A stretch of DNA of 64,000 nucleotides from CAIWHR01 sp963726765. Its GTDB lineage: Bacteria > Pseudomonadota > Gammaproteobacteria > Burkholderiales > Casimicrobiaceae. Numbering within the stretch: the first letter of the stretch is position 1; every line of letters starts with the position of its first letter. The notes beneath the pieces are model-generated. The model saw nothing but the letters and a program-made list of their open reading frames with translations. It was not told the origin of the DNA and made no database searches. This document shows positions 52,680 through 61,737 of the stretch, piece by piece. The stretch is from assembly GCA_963726765.1 (NCBI GenBank), contig CAVSDH010000005.1:124001-188000 (forward strand), in the 5' to 3' direction. The position numbers and the translations under genes were made by a program.

Positions 52680-53723
52680 CTACTTCGCGACCCAGGCGTT
52701 GAAGCGCTGGTTCAGCTTGTCGAGGTTCTCGAGCCAGAACTTGTCGTTGATGTAGAGCGCGGTGCGGATGTTCTCCGGCGCCGTGGCGAGATTGGGCAGC
52801 ACATTCTTGTCGATCAGCGCCGTCGAGCCCTTGTTCGTCACGCCGTACGGGATCTTCGGAGGCAGGTTCTTCTGGTTGTTGGGGTCGTTGACGAAGACGA
52901 GGTACTTCTCCGCGTCGGCCTTGTTGGGGCTTCCCTTCATGATCACCCATGAGTCGATCGTGTACAGGTTGTTCGTCCACTCGATCTTGAAGTTCTTCTT
53001 GTCCTTGTCGTTGGCGGCGGCAATCCGGCCGTTGTAGGCGTTCGTCATCACGACTTCGCCGGAGGCGAGGAGCTGCGGCGGCTGCGCACCCTTTTCCCAC
53101 CAGACAATGTTGGACTTCAGCTGATCGAGCTTCTTGAACGCGCGGTCGACGCCGGCCTCGGTCGCGAGCGTCTTGTAGACGTCCTGCGGCGCGACACCGT
53201 CGGCCAGCAAAGCGATCTCGAGCGTGGTCTTCGGGCCCTTGCGCAGCGCCCGCTTGCCCGGCCATTTCTGCGTGTTCCAGAAATCGGCCCAGTTCTTCGG
53301 CGTGTCGCCCTTGATCTTGTCGCCATCATAGGCAAGGATGAAGCTGTAGACGATGGCGCCCACGCCGCAGTCGTTGACGGCGTCCGGCAGGTACTTGTCC
53401 CTGCCGCCGAGCTTCGCCCAGTCGAGCTTGTCGAAGAGCCCTTCCTCGCAGCCCAGCAGCAGCTCCTCGGACTCGACCTGCACGACGTCCCAGTTGTTGT
53501 TTCCGCCCTGGATCTTTGCGCGGAGCGTGCCGACGCCGCCGTCCCAGCTTTCTTCGGCCATCTTGGTGCCGGTCGCCATGAAGGGCTTGAAGTAAACCTC
53601 GCGCTGCGCGTCCTGGTATGCGCCACCCCACGAGACGACCGTCAGGTCGCGGGCCTGTGCGGACAATGCAAAGCCTGCGATGGCCGCCGTCGCCAGCAGG
53701 AGCCGGAATTTGCGTGGATCCAT
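52680..53723 (-). CDS. Extracellular solute-binding protein (PotD/PotF-like)
   Basis: 347 residues. A signal peptide (RLLLATAAIAGFALSAQA) is followed by RDLTVVSWGGAYQDAQREVY, the polyamine-binding-protein start. WDVVQVESEELLLGCEEGLF and NWADFWNTQKWPGKRALRKG are characteristic. AGGAGGACATC lies directly before the ATG, a strong ribosome site. It supplies substrate to the PotH/PotI-like pair. Polyamine is favoured because aminotransferase, aldehyde dehydrogenase and PuuD genes precede it. Confidence 0.87.
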   Translation of the reverse strand: MDPRKFRLLLATAAIAGFALSAQARDLTVVSWGGAYQDAQREVYFKPFMATGTKMAEESWDGGVGTLRAKIQGGNNNWDVVQVESEELLLGCEEGLFDKLDWAKLGGRDKYLPDAVNDCGVGAIVYSFILAYDGDKIKGDTPKNWADFWNTQKWPGKRALRKGPKTTLEIALLADGVAPQDVYKTLATEAGVDRAFKKLDQLKSNIVWWEKGAQPPQLLASGEVVMTNAYNGRIAAANDKDKKNFKIEWTNNLYTIDSWVIMKGSPNKADAEKYLVFVNDPNNQKNLPPKIPYGVTNKGSTALIDKNVLPNLATAPENIRTALYINDKFWLENLDKLNQRFNAWVAK

Positions 53724-53797
53724 GATGTCCTCCTCGAAGTGTTGTGCAATTTCGTTGCTGCGCATGTCGAACCCGGCGCGGGGCAGCCGCCGCGCCG

Positions 53798-54877
53798 TCA
53801 ATCCTGTTCCAGCCGGAAGACCCGGCAATCCTCGGCGCGCCAGCCTAAGCGGACCGACGCACCCACCAACGGCGCATGCGCGGCATGCGATTTCACGATC
53901 ATCTCGCCCATGTCGCGCACCGTGATCCGCAGCCGCAGATGATCTCCCAGATAGATCGTCTCGGCGAGCCTGCCGTCGAGCGCGCAGTCGGTGTCCGCAC
54001 CGCCCAGCACGATTTGCTCGGGTCGCACGGACACGAGCGCGGAATCGCCGGGCGCAACGGCGTCGCCACAGGTCCCGGCGAGCAGGGCGCCGCCCTGCGC
54101 GCGCACCGCGCAACGGGCGCCGTCGACACGCTCCACGGTGCCCGTCACGCGGTTGTTCTCGCCGATGAAGCGCGCGACGAACGAATTCGCAGGTCGCCCG
54201 TAAATGGCTTCCGGAGCGTCGATCTGCTGGATCTTCCCCTGGTGGAAGATGGCGATGCGGTCCGACATCGTCAGCGCCTCGCTCTGGTCGTGCGTCACGT
54301 AGACCATTGTGACGCCGAGTTCGCGATGCAGTCGCCGGATCTCGAGCTGCATCTGCTCGCGGAGCTGCTTGTCGAGGGCGCCCAGCGGCTCGTCCATCAG
54401 CACGATCTTGGGCTCGTAGACGAGCGCGCGCGCAACCGCGACCCGTTGCTGCTGTCCGCCGGAAAGCTGGGCCGGGCGACGATGCGCCAGCGCGTGGAGC
54501 TGGACCATGGCGAGCGCCTTGTCGACGCGCGCCGCGATCTCGGATTTCGGCAGGGCGCGCACCGAGAGCGGAAAGGCGACGTTCTCGGCGACCGTCATGT
54601 GCGGGAACAACGCATAGTTCTGGAACACCATGCCGATCTCGCGCTTGTGCGGCGGCAGCTTGCCGATCGAGCGCCCCTCGAGCAGGATCTCGCCGGCCGT
54701 CGGCGCTTCGAAGCCCGCGAGCATCATCAGCGTGGTCGTCTTGCCCGAACCGGAGGGGCCGAGCAGCGTCAGGAACTCGCCGCGTGCAATGTCGAGGTCG
54801 AGCCGGTCGACGACGCGCGCAACGCCGTCGTAGGTCTTGTCGACGCCGACGAAGCGGACGATCGGATCGGTGGTCAT
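53798..54877 (-). CDS. Polyamine-type ABC transporter ATP-binding protein (PotA-like)
   Basis: 359 residues. Walker A is LLGPSGSGKTTTLMMLAG, the signature LSGGQQQRVAVARALVYEP, Walker B IVLMDEPLGALDKQ and the H-loop VYVTHDQSEALTMSD. A C-terminal TOBE domain (SVRPEQIVLGGADTD, LGDHLRLRITVRDMGEM) is as in PotA. ATG 54877 gives MTTDPIVRFVGVDKTYDGVA. It is 22 bp after the aminotransferase and 74 bp before the binding-protein gene. Confidence 0.9.
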   Translation of the reverse strand: MTTDPIVRFVGVDKTYDGVARVVDRLDLDIARGEFLTLLGPSGSGKTTTLMMLAGFEAPTAGEILLEGRSIGKLPPHKREIGMVFQNYALFPHMTVAENVAFPLSVRALPKSEIAARVDKALAMVQLHALAHRRPAQLSGGQQQRVAVARALVYEPKIVLMDEPLGALDKQLREQMQLEIRRLHRELGVTMVYVTHDQSEALTMSDRIAIFHQGKIQQIDAPEAIYGRPANSFVARFIGENNRVTGTVERVDGARCAVRAQGGALLAGTCGDAVAPGDSALVSVRPEQIVLGGADTDCALDGRLAETIYLGDHLRLRITVRDMGEMIVKSHAAHAPLVGASVRLGWRAEDCRVFRLEQD

Positions 54878-54899
54878 CGCGCGCGGACGATCTTCCCGG

Positions 54900-56294
54900 T
54901 CAGGCGAACAGCCCGCGATCGCGAACCATCGCGAGCGTGTCGTCGAGCGCGTGCCGCGTGTGTTCCAGCAGCGCATCGATCTCCAACTCGGTGATGATGA
55001 GTGGAGGCGAGAATGCGATGACATCGCCTGCCATGTTGCGCAGGATGGCCCCATGGTGCTGGGCGCGCTTCACGAGGTAGGCGCCGATCCCGGCCTTTGC
55101 GTCGAAGTTCGCGTGCGTGGCCTTGTCGCGCACGAGTTCCAGCGCGCCGATGAGCCCGATGCCGCGGGCTTCACCGACCAGCGGGTGGTCGGCGAATTTC
55201 CTCAGCCCTGCCTGCAGCCGCGGGCCGACCCGCCGGACGTGACCGACGATGTCGCGCTCCTCGTAGATCTTCAGCGTCTCGAGCGCCACGGCGGCGGGCA
55301 CCGGATGCGCCGAATAGGTGTAACCGTGACCGAAGACGCCGAGCTTGTCGCTCTGCGCGAGCAGGACGTCGTAGATAGGCTTCGACACGAGCGTGGCCGA
55401 CATCGGCACGTAGCCGGCGGTGAGCGCCTTCGCGCAGGTCAGGATGTCGGGCTTGAGATCGTACGTCTGCGAGCCGAAAAGGCTGCCGATCCTTCCGAAG
55501 CCGCAGATCACCTCGTCGACGACGAACAGGATGTCGTACTTGCGCAGCACCCGCTGGATCTTGGCGAAGTAGGTCGCCGGCGGGACGATGACGCCGCCGG
55601 CCCCCATGACCGGCTCGGCGAAGAACGCCGCGACGGTGTCGGCGCCCTCGCGCACGATCAGTTCCTCCAGTTCGTTCGCGAGCCGCGTTGCGAATTGCTC
55701 CTCCGTCTCGCCGGGCGCGGCGAATCGGTAGTGGTGCGGGCAGCCGGCATGCACGAAGCGTCCGCGCGGAAGATCGAAGTCGCCATGCGCGAAGGCGAGG
55801 CCCGTGACGCTGGCGGCGGCGACCGTCATCCCGTGGTAGCCCTTCTGGCGGCCGATGATCTTCTTCTTGTCGGGGCGGCCGAGCGCGTTGTTGTAGTACC
55901 AGACGAGCTTGATCGCCGTATCGTTCGCTTCCGAACCGGAGTTGGCGAAAATGACGCGCGCGAGTCCGGCCGGCGCCATCGAGACGAGCTTCTCGGCGAG
56001 CTCCGTGGCGATCGCCGGCACCTTGCCCGCGAAGCTGTGATAGAAGGGCAGCTCCAGCAGCTGCCGGTAGGCGGCCTCGGCGAGACGCCGCTCCGAGAAC
56101 CCGAGCGACGCGCACCAAAGGCCGGCCATTCCCTCCAGATAGCGGTTGCCCTGCTCGTCGAAAACGTAGACACCTTCGCCACGGGAGATGACGAGCGGTC
56201 CCTCCGCCTCGACCTGGCGCAGGTTCGTCGAAGGGTGCAGGTGATAGGCGAGATCGCGCCGGGCGGCAGCGGTCAGCGACGCGACTTGGGTCAT
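54900..56294 (-). CDS. Class III aminotransferase, putrescine-pyruvate type (SpuC-like)
   Basis: 464 residues. LAYHLHPSTNLRQVEAEGPL and GLWCASLGFSERRLAEAAYR are typical of SpuC/omega-transaminases. NSGSEANDTAIKLVWYYNNA binds the cofactor phosphate, LFVVDEVICGFGRIGSLFGS holds the PLP aspartate, and TCAKALTAGYVPMSATLV the lysine (about 288). It likely takes the amino group from putrescine (or its gamma-glutamyl form) to pyruvate. The ALDH upstream would oxidise the product. Beta-alanine or other amines are alternatives. Confidence 0.82.
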   Translation of the reverse strand: MTQVASLTAAARRDLAYHLHPSTNLRQVEAEGPLVISRGEGVYVFDEQGNRYLEGMAGLWCASLGFSERRLAEAAYRQLLELPFYHSFAGKVPAIATELAEKLVSMAPAGLARVIFANSGSEANDTAIKLVWYYNNALGRPDKKKIIGRQKGYHGMTVAAASVTGLAFAHGDFDLPRGRFVHAGCPHHYRFAAPGETEEQFATRLANELEELIVREGADTVAAFFAEPVMGAGGVIVPPATYFAKIQRVLRKYDILFVVDEVICGFGRIGSLFGSQTYDLKPDILTCAKALTAGYVPMSATLVSKPIYDVLLAQSDKLGVFGHGYTYSAHPVPAAVALETLKIYEERDIVGHVRRVGPRLQAGLRKFADHPLVGEARGIGLIGALELVRDKATHANFDAKAGIGAYLVKRAQHHGAILRNMAGDVIAFSPPLIITELEIDALLEHTRHALDDTLAMVRDRGLFA

Positions 56295-56332
56295 TGTGCT
56301 TTTCCTTTGGGAGGACGGGCGCGCGGGCAGCG

Positions 56333-57703
56333 TCACGCAGACTTGAGATGCCAGGCTTTCGGGCGGGTGAAGGTCTGGATGCCGTAGGTCGACAGCGTGA
56401 GGCCGATGCCCGAATGCTTGACGCCCGACCAGGGCAGCCGCGGGCTCACACGGTCGCAGCAGTTCCAGTACACGGTTCCCGCGTTCACCGCCGCGAGAAT
56501 CCGTTTCGCCCGCCGCAGGTCCCTGGTGTAGACACCCGCGGTCAGGCCGTATTCGGTGTCGTTCATGAGATCGACGGCCGCATCGTCGTCGGCGACCGCC
56601 TGAATGCCGATGATCGGGCCGAAGCTCTCGTCCTTCATCAGCGTCATCGAGTGATCGACGTCGGCGAACACGGTCGGCTCGAACCAGTTGCCCTTGCGCT
56701 TGACCACGCTTCCGCCGAGGAGGAGCCGCGCTCCCTTGCGCTTGGCGTCCGCGACCTGTTTCTTCAGCACGTCGAGCTGGGGACGGCGGGTGATGGCACC
56801 GATGTAGGTCGTCTCGTCCATCGGGTCGCCGAGCCGATAGCCGCGGACCTCCTCGACGAACGCGCGGACGAACGCGTCGTGGATCGATTCGTGGACGTAG
56901 ATGCGCTCGACCGAACAGCACGACTGGCCCGTGTTGTAGAACGCGCCGTCGGCAACGGCCGCCGCCGCGGCGGCGACATCGACATCGTCGCAAACATAGA
57001 TGGGGTCCTTGCCGCCCAGCTCGAGCTGCACCTTGATCATCCGCTGACCGGCGCGGGCGGCGATCTTCATGCCGGTCGCAAGGGATCCCGTGAAGAACAC
57101 GCCGTCGACGGGCTGCCGCAGGAGTGCCGCGCCGGTCGCGCCGTCGCCGATCACCGGAACGAATACGTCGCGCGGAATTCCCGCTTCGTGCAGCAGCTCG
57201 CCGATGTGTATGCCCGTGAGAGTCGCAAACTCCGAGGGCTTGTAGAGGACGGCGTTCCCGGCCAGGAGCGCCGGAATGAAAACGTTGCCACCGACGAAAT
57301 ACGGATAGTTCCACGCGGAGATGTTGGCGATCACGCCGAGCGGATCGTGGCCGATCCGCTCCTCCAGCTTCTGCGCGGGGTCGGCGAACACCTTCTCGTC
57401 GCGCAGCGTGGCGGTCGACTCGGCGAGGAAGAAGTCGATGCGCGCGAGCAGCCCGTTGAGCTCGTTGCGCGACTGGCGGATGGGCTTGCCGACCTCGTGC
57501 GTAAGCGTTCGGGCCAGCGTTTCCTGCATCGCGACGATCCGGTCGCGGAACGCGGCGATCGCGGCGAGGCGCTTCTTCAGCGGAACCTTCGCCCATTTCG
57601 GCTGGCCCGCTCGCGCCAGTTCGTACTTGCGGCGAACGGCGATCGCGTTGTCGGCGGTGACCTCGGTGATCACGGTGCCGTCGGCGGGATTCACGATCTT
57701 CAT
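56333..57703 (-). CDS. Aldehyde dehydrogenase (aminobutyraldehyde-type, inferred)
   Basis: 456 residues, slightly short for the family. VIANISAWNYPYFVGGNVFI is the cofactor region, VQLELGGKDPIYVCDDVDVA carries the general base and FYNTGQSCCSVERIYVHESI the catalytic cysteine (about 259). The C-terminus VSPRLPWSGVKHSGIGLTLS is normal. It would oxidise the aldehyde made by the adjacent aminotransferase, 38 bp downstream. The exact substrate is inferred only from the polyamine neighbourhood. Confidence 0.82.
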   Translation of the reverse strand: MKIVNPADGTVITEVTADNAIAVRRKYELARAGQPKWAKVPLKKRLAAIAAFRDRIVAMQETLARTLTHEVGKPIRQSRNELNGLLARIDFFLAESTATLRDEKVFADPAQKLEERIGHDPLGVIANISAWNYPYFVGGNVFIPALLAGNAVLYKPSEFATLTGIHIGELLHEAGIPRDVFVPVIGDGATGAALLRQPVDGVFFTGSLATGMKIAARAGQRMIKVQLELGGKDPIYVCDDVDVAAAAAAVADGAFYNTGQSCCSVERIYVHESIHDAFVRAFVEEVRGYRLGDPMDETTYIGAITRRPQLDVLKKQVADAKRKGARLLLGGSVVKRKGNWFEPTVFADVDHSMTLMKDESFGPIIGIQAVADDDAAVDLMNDTEYGLTAGVYTRDLRRAKRILAAVNAGTVYWNCCDRVSPRLPWSGVKHSGIGLTLSTYGIQTFTRPKAWHLKSA

Positions 57704-57719
57704 GCGGTCTCCACGTGGC

Positions 57720-58508
57720 TCACATCGCGAACGCTGCCGCCTTGTGGCGGGCTGCGGTCGACAGGAATTCGTCCAGGATCGGCGTGTCGTCGAGAAACGA
57801 CGGATCGTCGGGCGCGTGGAATTCCGGGTGCCACTGCACCGCGAAGACGTATCCCGGCCCGGTGTAGCGGATCGCCTCGACGACGTGATCCGGTTCCGAC
57901 TGCGCCTCGACGACGAGGTCGCGGCCGAGTGCCTTCACCGCCTGGTGATGGATGGAGTTGGTCTTGACGACCGTCACTCCGGGGTAGAGGTTCGCGAGCC
58001 CCGTTTCCGGCACGATGGCCGTCGCGTGGCAGTTCTCCGCGTAGATCTCCCAGTTGCGGTGGTTGAGCGTGCCCGGAACCTGCGTGGCGAGGTCCTGCCA
58101 CAGCGTTCCCCCCTGGGCGACGTTGACGATCTGCGCGCCGCGACAGAGTCCCAGCACCGGCTTGCCGAGCGCCATGAACGCGCGGAGCAGCGCAATTTCG
58201 TAGTCGTCGCGAATGCGGTCGCCGTTCCACGCGGGCTGGAGCGCCTTTTCGCCATAGGATTCCGGACACACGTCCGAGCCGCCCATCAGAACGAGACCGT
58301 CGAGCTCCGCCGCGTAGGCGTCGACGGTCGCGGTGCTTCCGGGACGCTTCGTGCGGCCCTCGGGGGAGGGCACCATGAACGCCAGCACGTCGCGCTGCAT
58401 CAGCCAGTGCGCGACGTTCTGCTCGATGTACTGGAGCGTCATGCCCTTGAAGATCGCGCGTTGCGGATCCTCGTGAAAGAAGCAGGCGGAGATGCCGATC
58501 TTGAGCAT
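57720..58508 (-). CDS. puuD: Gamma-glutamyl-gamma-aminobutyrate hydrolase (PuuD-like)
   Basis: 262 residues of the class I glutamine-amidotransferase-like family (peptidase C26). The nucleophile elbow is VLGLCRGAQIVNVAQGG (Cys about 121), the histidine/glutamate pair lies in FAVQWHPEFHAPDDP, and NSIHHQAVKALG is the conserved loop. PuuD releases GABA from gamma-glutamyl-GABA. The glutamine-synthetase-like gene in this operon could make the gamma-glutamyl substrate. The ALDH begins 16 bp downstream. Confidence 0.86.
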   Translation of the reverse strand: MLKIGISACFFHEDPQRAIFKGMTLQYIEQNVAHWLMQRDVLAFMVPSPEGRTKRPGSTATVDAYAAELDGLVLMGGSDVCPESYGEKALQPAWNGDRIRDDYEIALLRAFMALGKPVLGLCRGAQIVNVAQGGTLWQDLATQVPGTLNHRNWEIYAENCHATAIVPETGLANLYPGVTVVKTNSIHHQAVKALGRDLVVEAQSEPDHVVEAIRYTGPGYVFAVQWHPEFHAPDDPSFLDDTPILDEFLSTAARHKAAAFAM

Positions 58509-58519
58509 CGGTCCGGAAT

Positions 58520-59686
58520 TCAGATCGCCGCCGCGAACAGCCGTGCGAAATCCTCGCGCGTGCACTTTCGCGGATTCGTGCGATGGCAGGTGTCGTTGAT
58601 GGCGACCTCGACCAGCGCAGGAATGTCCGCGGTCGTCACCGGGCGCTTTCCGGCGTGCGCGCCAAGCGTGGCGGGAATGCCGAGATCGGCCTTCATCCGC
58701 GCGAGCCAGTCGACGAACGCGGCGGCCGCGGCCGCCGGCGACATCCGTTCCGTTCCCGCGACGCCGGCCACCCGAGCAAGCTCCGCCATCTTCCCGGTTG
58801 CCGCCTGAAGATTGAAGCGCATCACGTGGTCGATCATGATTCCGTTGGCGAGTCCGTGATGCAGGTCGGCGACCGTGGAGAGGGCGTGCGCGCAGGAGTG
58901 CACGGCGCCCAGGTCCTTCTGGAAGGCGATCGCGCCCATCATCGAACTCATCAGCATGTCGCCCCGCGCCGCCAGGTTCTTCCCGTCGCGCACCGCAAGC
59001 GGCAGCGCGCGGGAGGCGATCCGTACGCCCTCGAGCGCGATTCCGTCGCACAGCGGGTGATATTCCGGCGACAGGTACGACTCGACGTTGTGCGTCAGCG
59101 CGTCCATTCCCGTGGCAGCGGTGATCGCCGCGGGCAGGTCGAGGGTCAGTTCGGGGTCCGCGAACACGCATTTCGCGAGCAGCTTCGGCGAGAAGATGAT
59201 CTTCTTGACGTGCGTCGCGTCGTCGGAGACGACCGCCGAGCGCCCGACTTCGGACCCCGTTCCGGCGGTCGTGGGCAACGCGACGAAATAGGGCAACTCG
59301 CGGTCGATCGGGCGCACCTGCGGGTGGTCCCACGCGTACTCGAGAATGTCGCCAGGGTGGGTCGCCATCAGCGCAATGGCCTTGGCGACGTCCAGCGCCG
59401 CGCCGCCGCCCAGCCCGATCACCGCGTCCGCGCGGTGCGTCTTGCAGGCAGCAGCGCCGCGCTCGACCTGGCTCCTGACCGGGTTGCCCCAGATGTCGGA
59501 GTAGACGGCGACATCGAGGCCCGGCAGGTCCGCGACAAAGGCCGCGAGCAGCGGCAGCGGAGCGATGCCGCGGTCCGTGACGACGAGCGGCCGGCGTACG
59601 CCCTGCGCCTTGAGATGATCGGCCACGAGCCGACGGGCGCCCGGGCCGAAATGGATTGCCGTCGGAAAGCTGAAGCGATGGATCAT
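58520..59686 (-). CDS. Iron-dependent alcohol dehydrogenase
   Basis: 388 residues of the group III (Fe-activated) ADH family. GGGAALDVAKAIALMATHPG is the NAD-binding segment, LPTTAGTGSEVGRSAVVSDD follows, and the metal ligands lie in MDALTHNVESYLSPEYHPL and SCAHALSTVADLHHGLANGI. ATG 59686 is used, because homology starts there (MIHRFSFPTAIHFGPGARRL). It could reduce or oxidise amino-alcohol/aldehyde intermediates of polyamine breakdown; the substrate is unknown. Confidence 0.87.
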   Translation of the reverse strand: MIHRFSFPTAIHFGPGARRLVADHLKAQGVRRPLVVTDRGIAPLPLLAAFVADLPGLDVAVYSDIWGNPVRSQVERGAAACKTHRADAVIGLGGGAALDVAKAIALMATHPGDILEYAWDHPQVRPIDRELPYFVALPTTAGTGSEVGRSAVVSDDATHVKKIIFSPKLLAKCVFADPELTLDLPAAITAATGMDALTHNVESYLSPEYHPLCDGIALEGVRIASRALPLAVRDGKNLAARGDMLMSSMMGAIAFQKDLGAVHSCAHALSTVADLHHGLANGIMIDHVMRFNLQAATGKMAELARVAGVAGTERMSPAAAAAAFVDWLARMKADLGIPATLGAHAGKRPVTTADIPALVEVAINDTCHRTNPRKCTREDFARLFAAAI

Positions 59687-59821
59687 GGCGCACTCGAGGT
59701 AAGGGGCGGGAACGGCGAACCGCGGGCGGGGGCAATCCGGAATTTTAGCGCAGTCTCGAGGGCGGGCGGCCGTAGGCGGGAGCCTTTCTCGACGCTGCAC
59801 CGCGCCCGGCAACGGGCACCG

Positions 59822-60331
59822 TCAACCGGGCGCGAGAACGCACACCATGTGGTTCTTGGCGAAGTAGCGGTCTCCCACGCGAATGGCATTGGGCTCGATG
59901 CCGAACGACCGGAAACCTTCGCTTTCGTAGAGCGAACGGGCGGCGACGTTCGTCTGCGTGACGGTCAGAACGAGCTGTTCGAGGCCGGCGTCCTGCCGCG
60001 CGGCCGCAACGAGATGCCGGATCAGCGCCCGCCCGATGCCGCGACGGCCGAATTCCGGCGAAACGTACATCCCGAAAACGGTGGCCTTGTGCCGGTTCTT
60101 CGTGCGCTGTTCGCGCGAGAGGCCGACCACGCCGGCGAGCGCCTCGCCGACGAAAGCGCCATAGACGACATCGTGGCTCTCGGGCGCGAGCCTCGCTTCG
60201 GTGGCCGACAGCGGCTTCAACGCTTCCGCGTCATGGCTCGACGTGAACGCGTCCGGATGCTCCTCGAGGCCGCGCAGCCGCAGCTCGCGATAGGCCGGTG
60301 CGTCGGCCGGCAGGAGCCGGCGGATCGAAAA
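59822..60331 (-). CDS. GNAT-family N-acetyltransferase, start codon unresolved
   Basis: The frame contains a full GNAT domain: FSIRRLLPADAPAYRELRLR at the front, then VFGMYVSPEFGRRGIGRALI with the acetyl-CoA loop, and a C-terminus ending AKNHMVCVLAPG. The conserved N-terminus lies upstream of the first ordinary start (TTG at 60220, which would remove 37 residues from the front of the reported span). No ATG, GTG or TTG precedes it before the in-frame stop; only an ATT at 60349, inside the glutamine-synthetase gene, is available. An error near 60330 or a rare start is possible. Substrate unknown. Confidence 0.68.
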   Translation of the reverse strand, partial: FSIRRLLPADAPAYRELRLRGLEEHPDAFTSSHDAEALKPLSATEARLAPESHDVVYGAFVGEALAGVVGLSREQRTKNRHKATVFGMYVSPEFGRRGIGRALIRHLVAAARQDAGLEQLVLTVTQTNVAARSLYESEGFRSFGIEPNAIRVGDRYFAKNHMVCVLAPG

Positions 60332-60332
60332 C

Positions 60333-61706
60333 TCAGATGATTTCGAAATAGCGCTTCATCTCCCAATCGGTGACGGCGTCCTGCCACTGGCGCCATTCCC
60401 ACTCGCGCGTCGCCGCGTAATGGTCGACGAAATCGTCGCCGAACCAGTCGCGCGCGACATCGGAGCCACGGAAGATCCGGGTCGTCTCGATCAGCGTGCG
60501 CGGCGCGCGCGGAATGTCTTCCGCGCCCAGGTTCGTGCCGTGGATCGGCTTGGCGGTGAGCTTCATCTTCTTCTCGACGCCGTTGAGGCCGGCTGCAATG
60601 CACGCGGCGGCCGCCAGGTACGGATTCATGTCGGCGCCGGGACAGCGCGTCTCCAGCCGCGTGGATTTGGGCGACGCCGCGATCACGCGAAAACTGGCCG
60701 TGCGATTGTCGATGCCCCACGTCGGCTTGACCGGTGCCCAGAATCCGTCGACCAGCCGCTTGTAACTGTTGATCGTCGGCCAGTACATCGGCGCCATTTC
60801 CATCAGCGCGGCGACCTGCCCGGCAAGGTAGCTCTCGAAGAGCCTGCTCATGCCGTGACGACCCTTCGCGTCGTGGAACAGGTTTTTCCTGCCGTCGGAG
60901 AGCGACTGGTGGATGTGGCCGGAGCAGCCCGGGAGCTGCGGGTTCCACTTGGCCATGAAGCTCGGCATGATGCCGAAGCGCGCGCCGATCTCCTTCGCCC
61001 CCGTCTTGAACAGGATCGCGCGGTCGGCGGATTCGAGCGCCTCCGAGAACGCGATCGCCGCTTCGTAGACGCCGGGTCCCGTCTCGGTGTGCAGGCCTTC
61101 GATCGGAACGCCGAACGCCGCCATCTCGTTCATCAATGCGGCGAAGAAATCGCGGTTCGCATTCGCGCGAAGCAGCGAATAGCCGAACATGCCGGGGGTC
61201 AGCGTCGTCGGCCCGACGCCTTTCTTGTCCGCCCACGACTGCGGCGTCTCGAGAAAGTTGAACCACTCGAATTCCATCCCGCACATCGGCATGAGGCCCA
61301 GCTTTTCGGCCCGCTTCAGAACGCGCTTCAGCACCTGCCGCGGGCAGATGGGGAGCGGGACCTCCTTGCCGTTGCGCTGCTCGACGAATTCGCCGAGAAA
61401 GAACGGCACGTCGTCGTCCCACGGCACCCGGCGGAAGGTGCCGAGGTCGATCCGCGCGAGCGCGTCGGGAAATCCCTTGTGCCAGCCCGTGAGCGACGTA
61501 TTGTCGTAGGTGACGTCCATCATGTCCCAGCCGAACACGACGTCGCAGAAACCGAAGCCGCCCTCGGCGGCAGAGTAGAACTTTTCCTTGTGGAGATACT
61601 TGCCGCGCAGGATGCCGTCGATGTCCGAGACGGCGACCTTGACCCGCGTGCCCGGGGCGTCGCGGACGGCGGCGATGGCTTTGGCGGTCGGCGTGGACGG
61701 CGGCAT
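60333..61706 (-). CDS. Glutamine-synthetase-like ligase (gamma-glutamylputrescine synthetase type)
   Basis: 457 residues of the glutamine synthetase family (class GSI-like, PuuA group). KVAVSDIDGILRGKYLHKEK is the N-terminal domain, MCGMEFEWFNFLETPQS a metal-binding strand, LPGCSGHIHQSLSDGRKNLF the substrate loop and RVIAASPKSTRLETRCPGAD the phosphate region. The adenylylation tyrosine site of true GlnA is not seen. It may make gamma-glutamyl-putrescine or another gamma-glutamylamide. It heads the operon; GAGGAGAATCCC precedes the ATG. Confidence 0.83.
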   Translation of the reverse strand: MPPSTPTAKAIAAVRDAPGTRVKVAVSDIDGILRGKYLHKEKFYSAAEGGFGFCDVVFGWDMMDVTYDNTSLTGWHKGFPDALARIDLGTFRRVPWDDDVPFFLGEFVEQRNGKEVPLPICPRQVLKRVLKRAEKLGLMPMCGMEFEWFNFLETPQSWADKKGVGPTTLTPGMFGYSLLRANANRDFFAALMNEMAAFGVPIEGLHTETGPGVYEAAIAFSEALESADRAILFKTGAKEIGARFGIMPSFMAKWNPQLPGCSGHIHQSLSDGRKNLFHDAKGRHGMSRLFESYLAGQVAALMEMAPMYWPTINSYKRLVDGFWAPVKPTWGIDNRTASFRVIAASPKSTRLETRCPGADMNPYLAAAACIAAGLNGVEKKMKLTAKPIHGTNLGAEDIPRAPRTLIETTRIFRGSDVARDWFGDDFVDHYAATREWEWRQWQDAVTDWEMKRYFEII

Positions 61707-61721
61707 GGGATTCTCCTCATT

Positions 61722-61737
61722 GCGCCGATGTCGGCGC
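61722..61737 (+). promoter_or_regulatory. Palindrome upstream of the glutamine-synthetase-like gene
   Basis: GCGCCGA-TG-TCGGCGC is a perfect 16-bp dyad 15 bp before the ribosome-side ATG of the minus-strand polyamine operon. It lies in the 246-bp divergent gap to gluconokinase. It may be an operator or a leader hairpin. The rest of the gap shows no gene or clear promoter. Confidence 0.4.

Noticed and set aside
57720..59735. 671-codon minus-strand ORF covering puuD and part of the Fe-ADH gene
   Set aside because: Only the last 262 codons (from ATG 58508) are PuuD; the upstream part is antisense-like noise in the wrong frame of the Fe-ADH gene.
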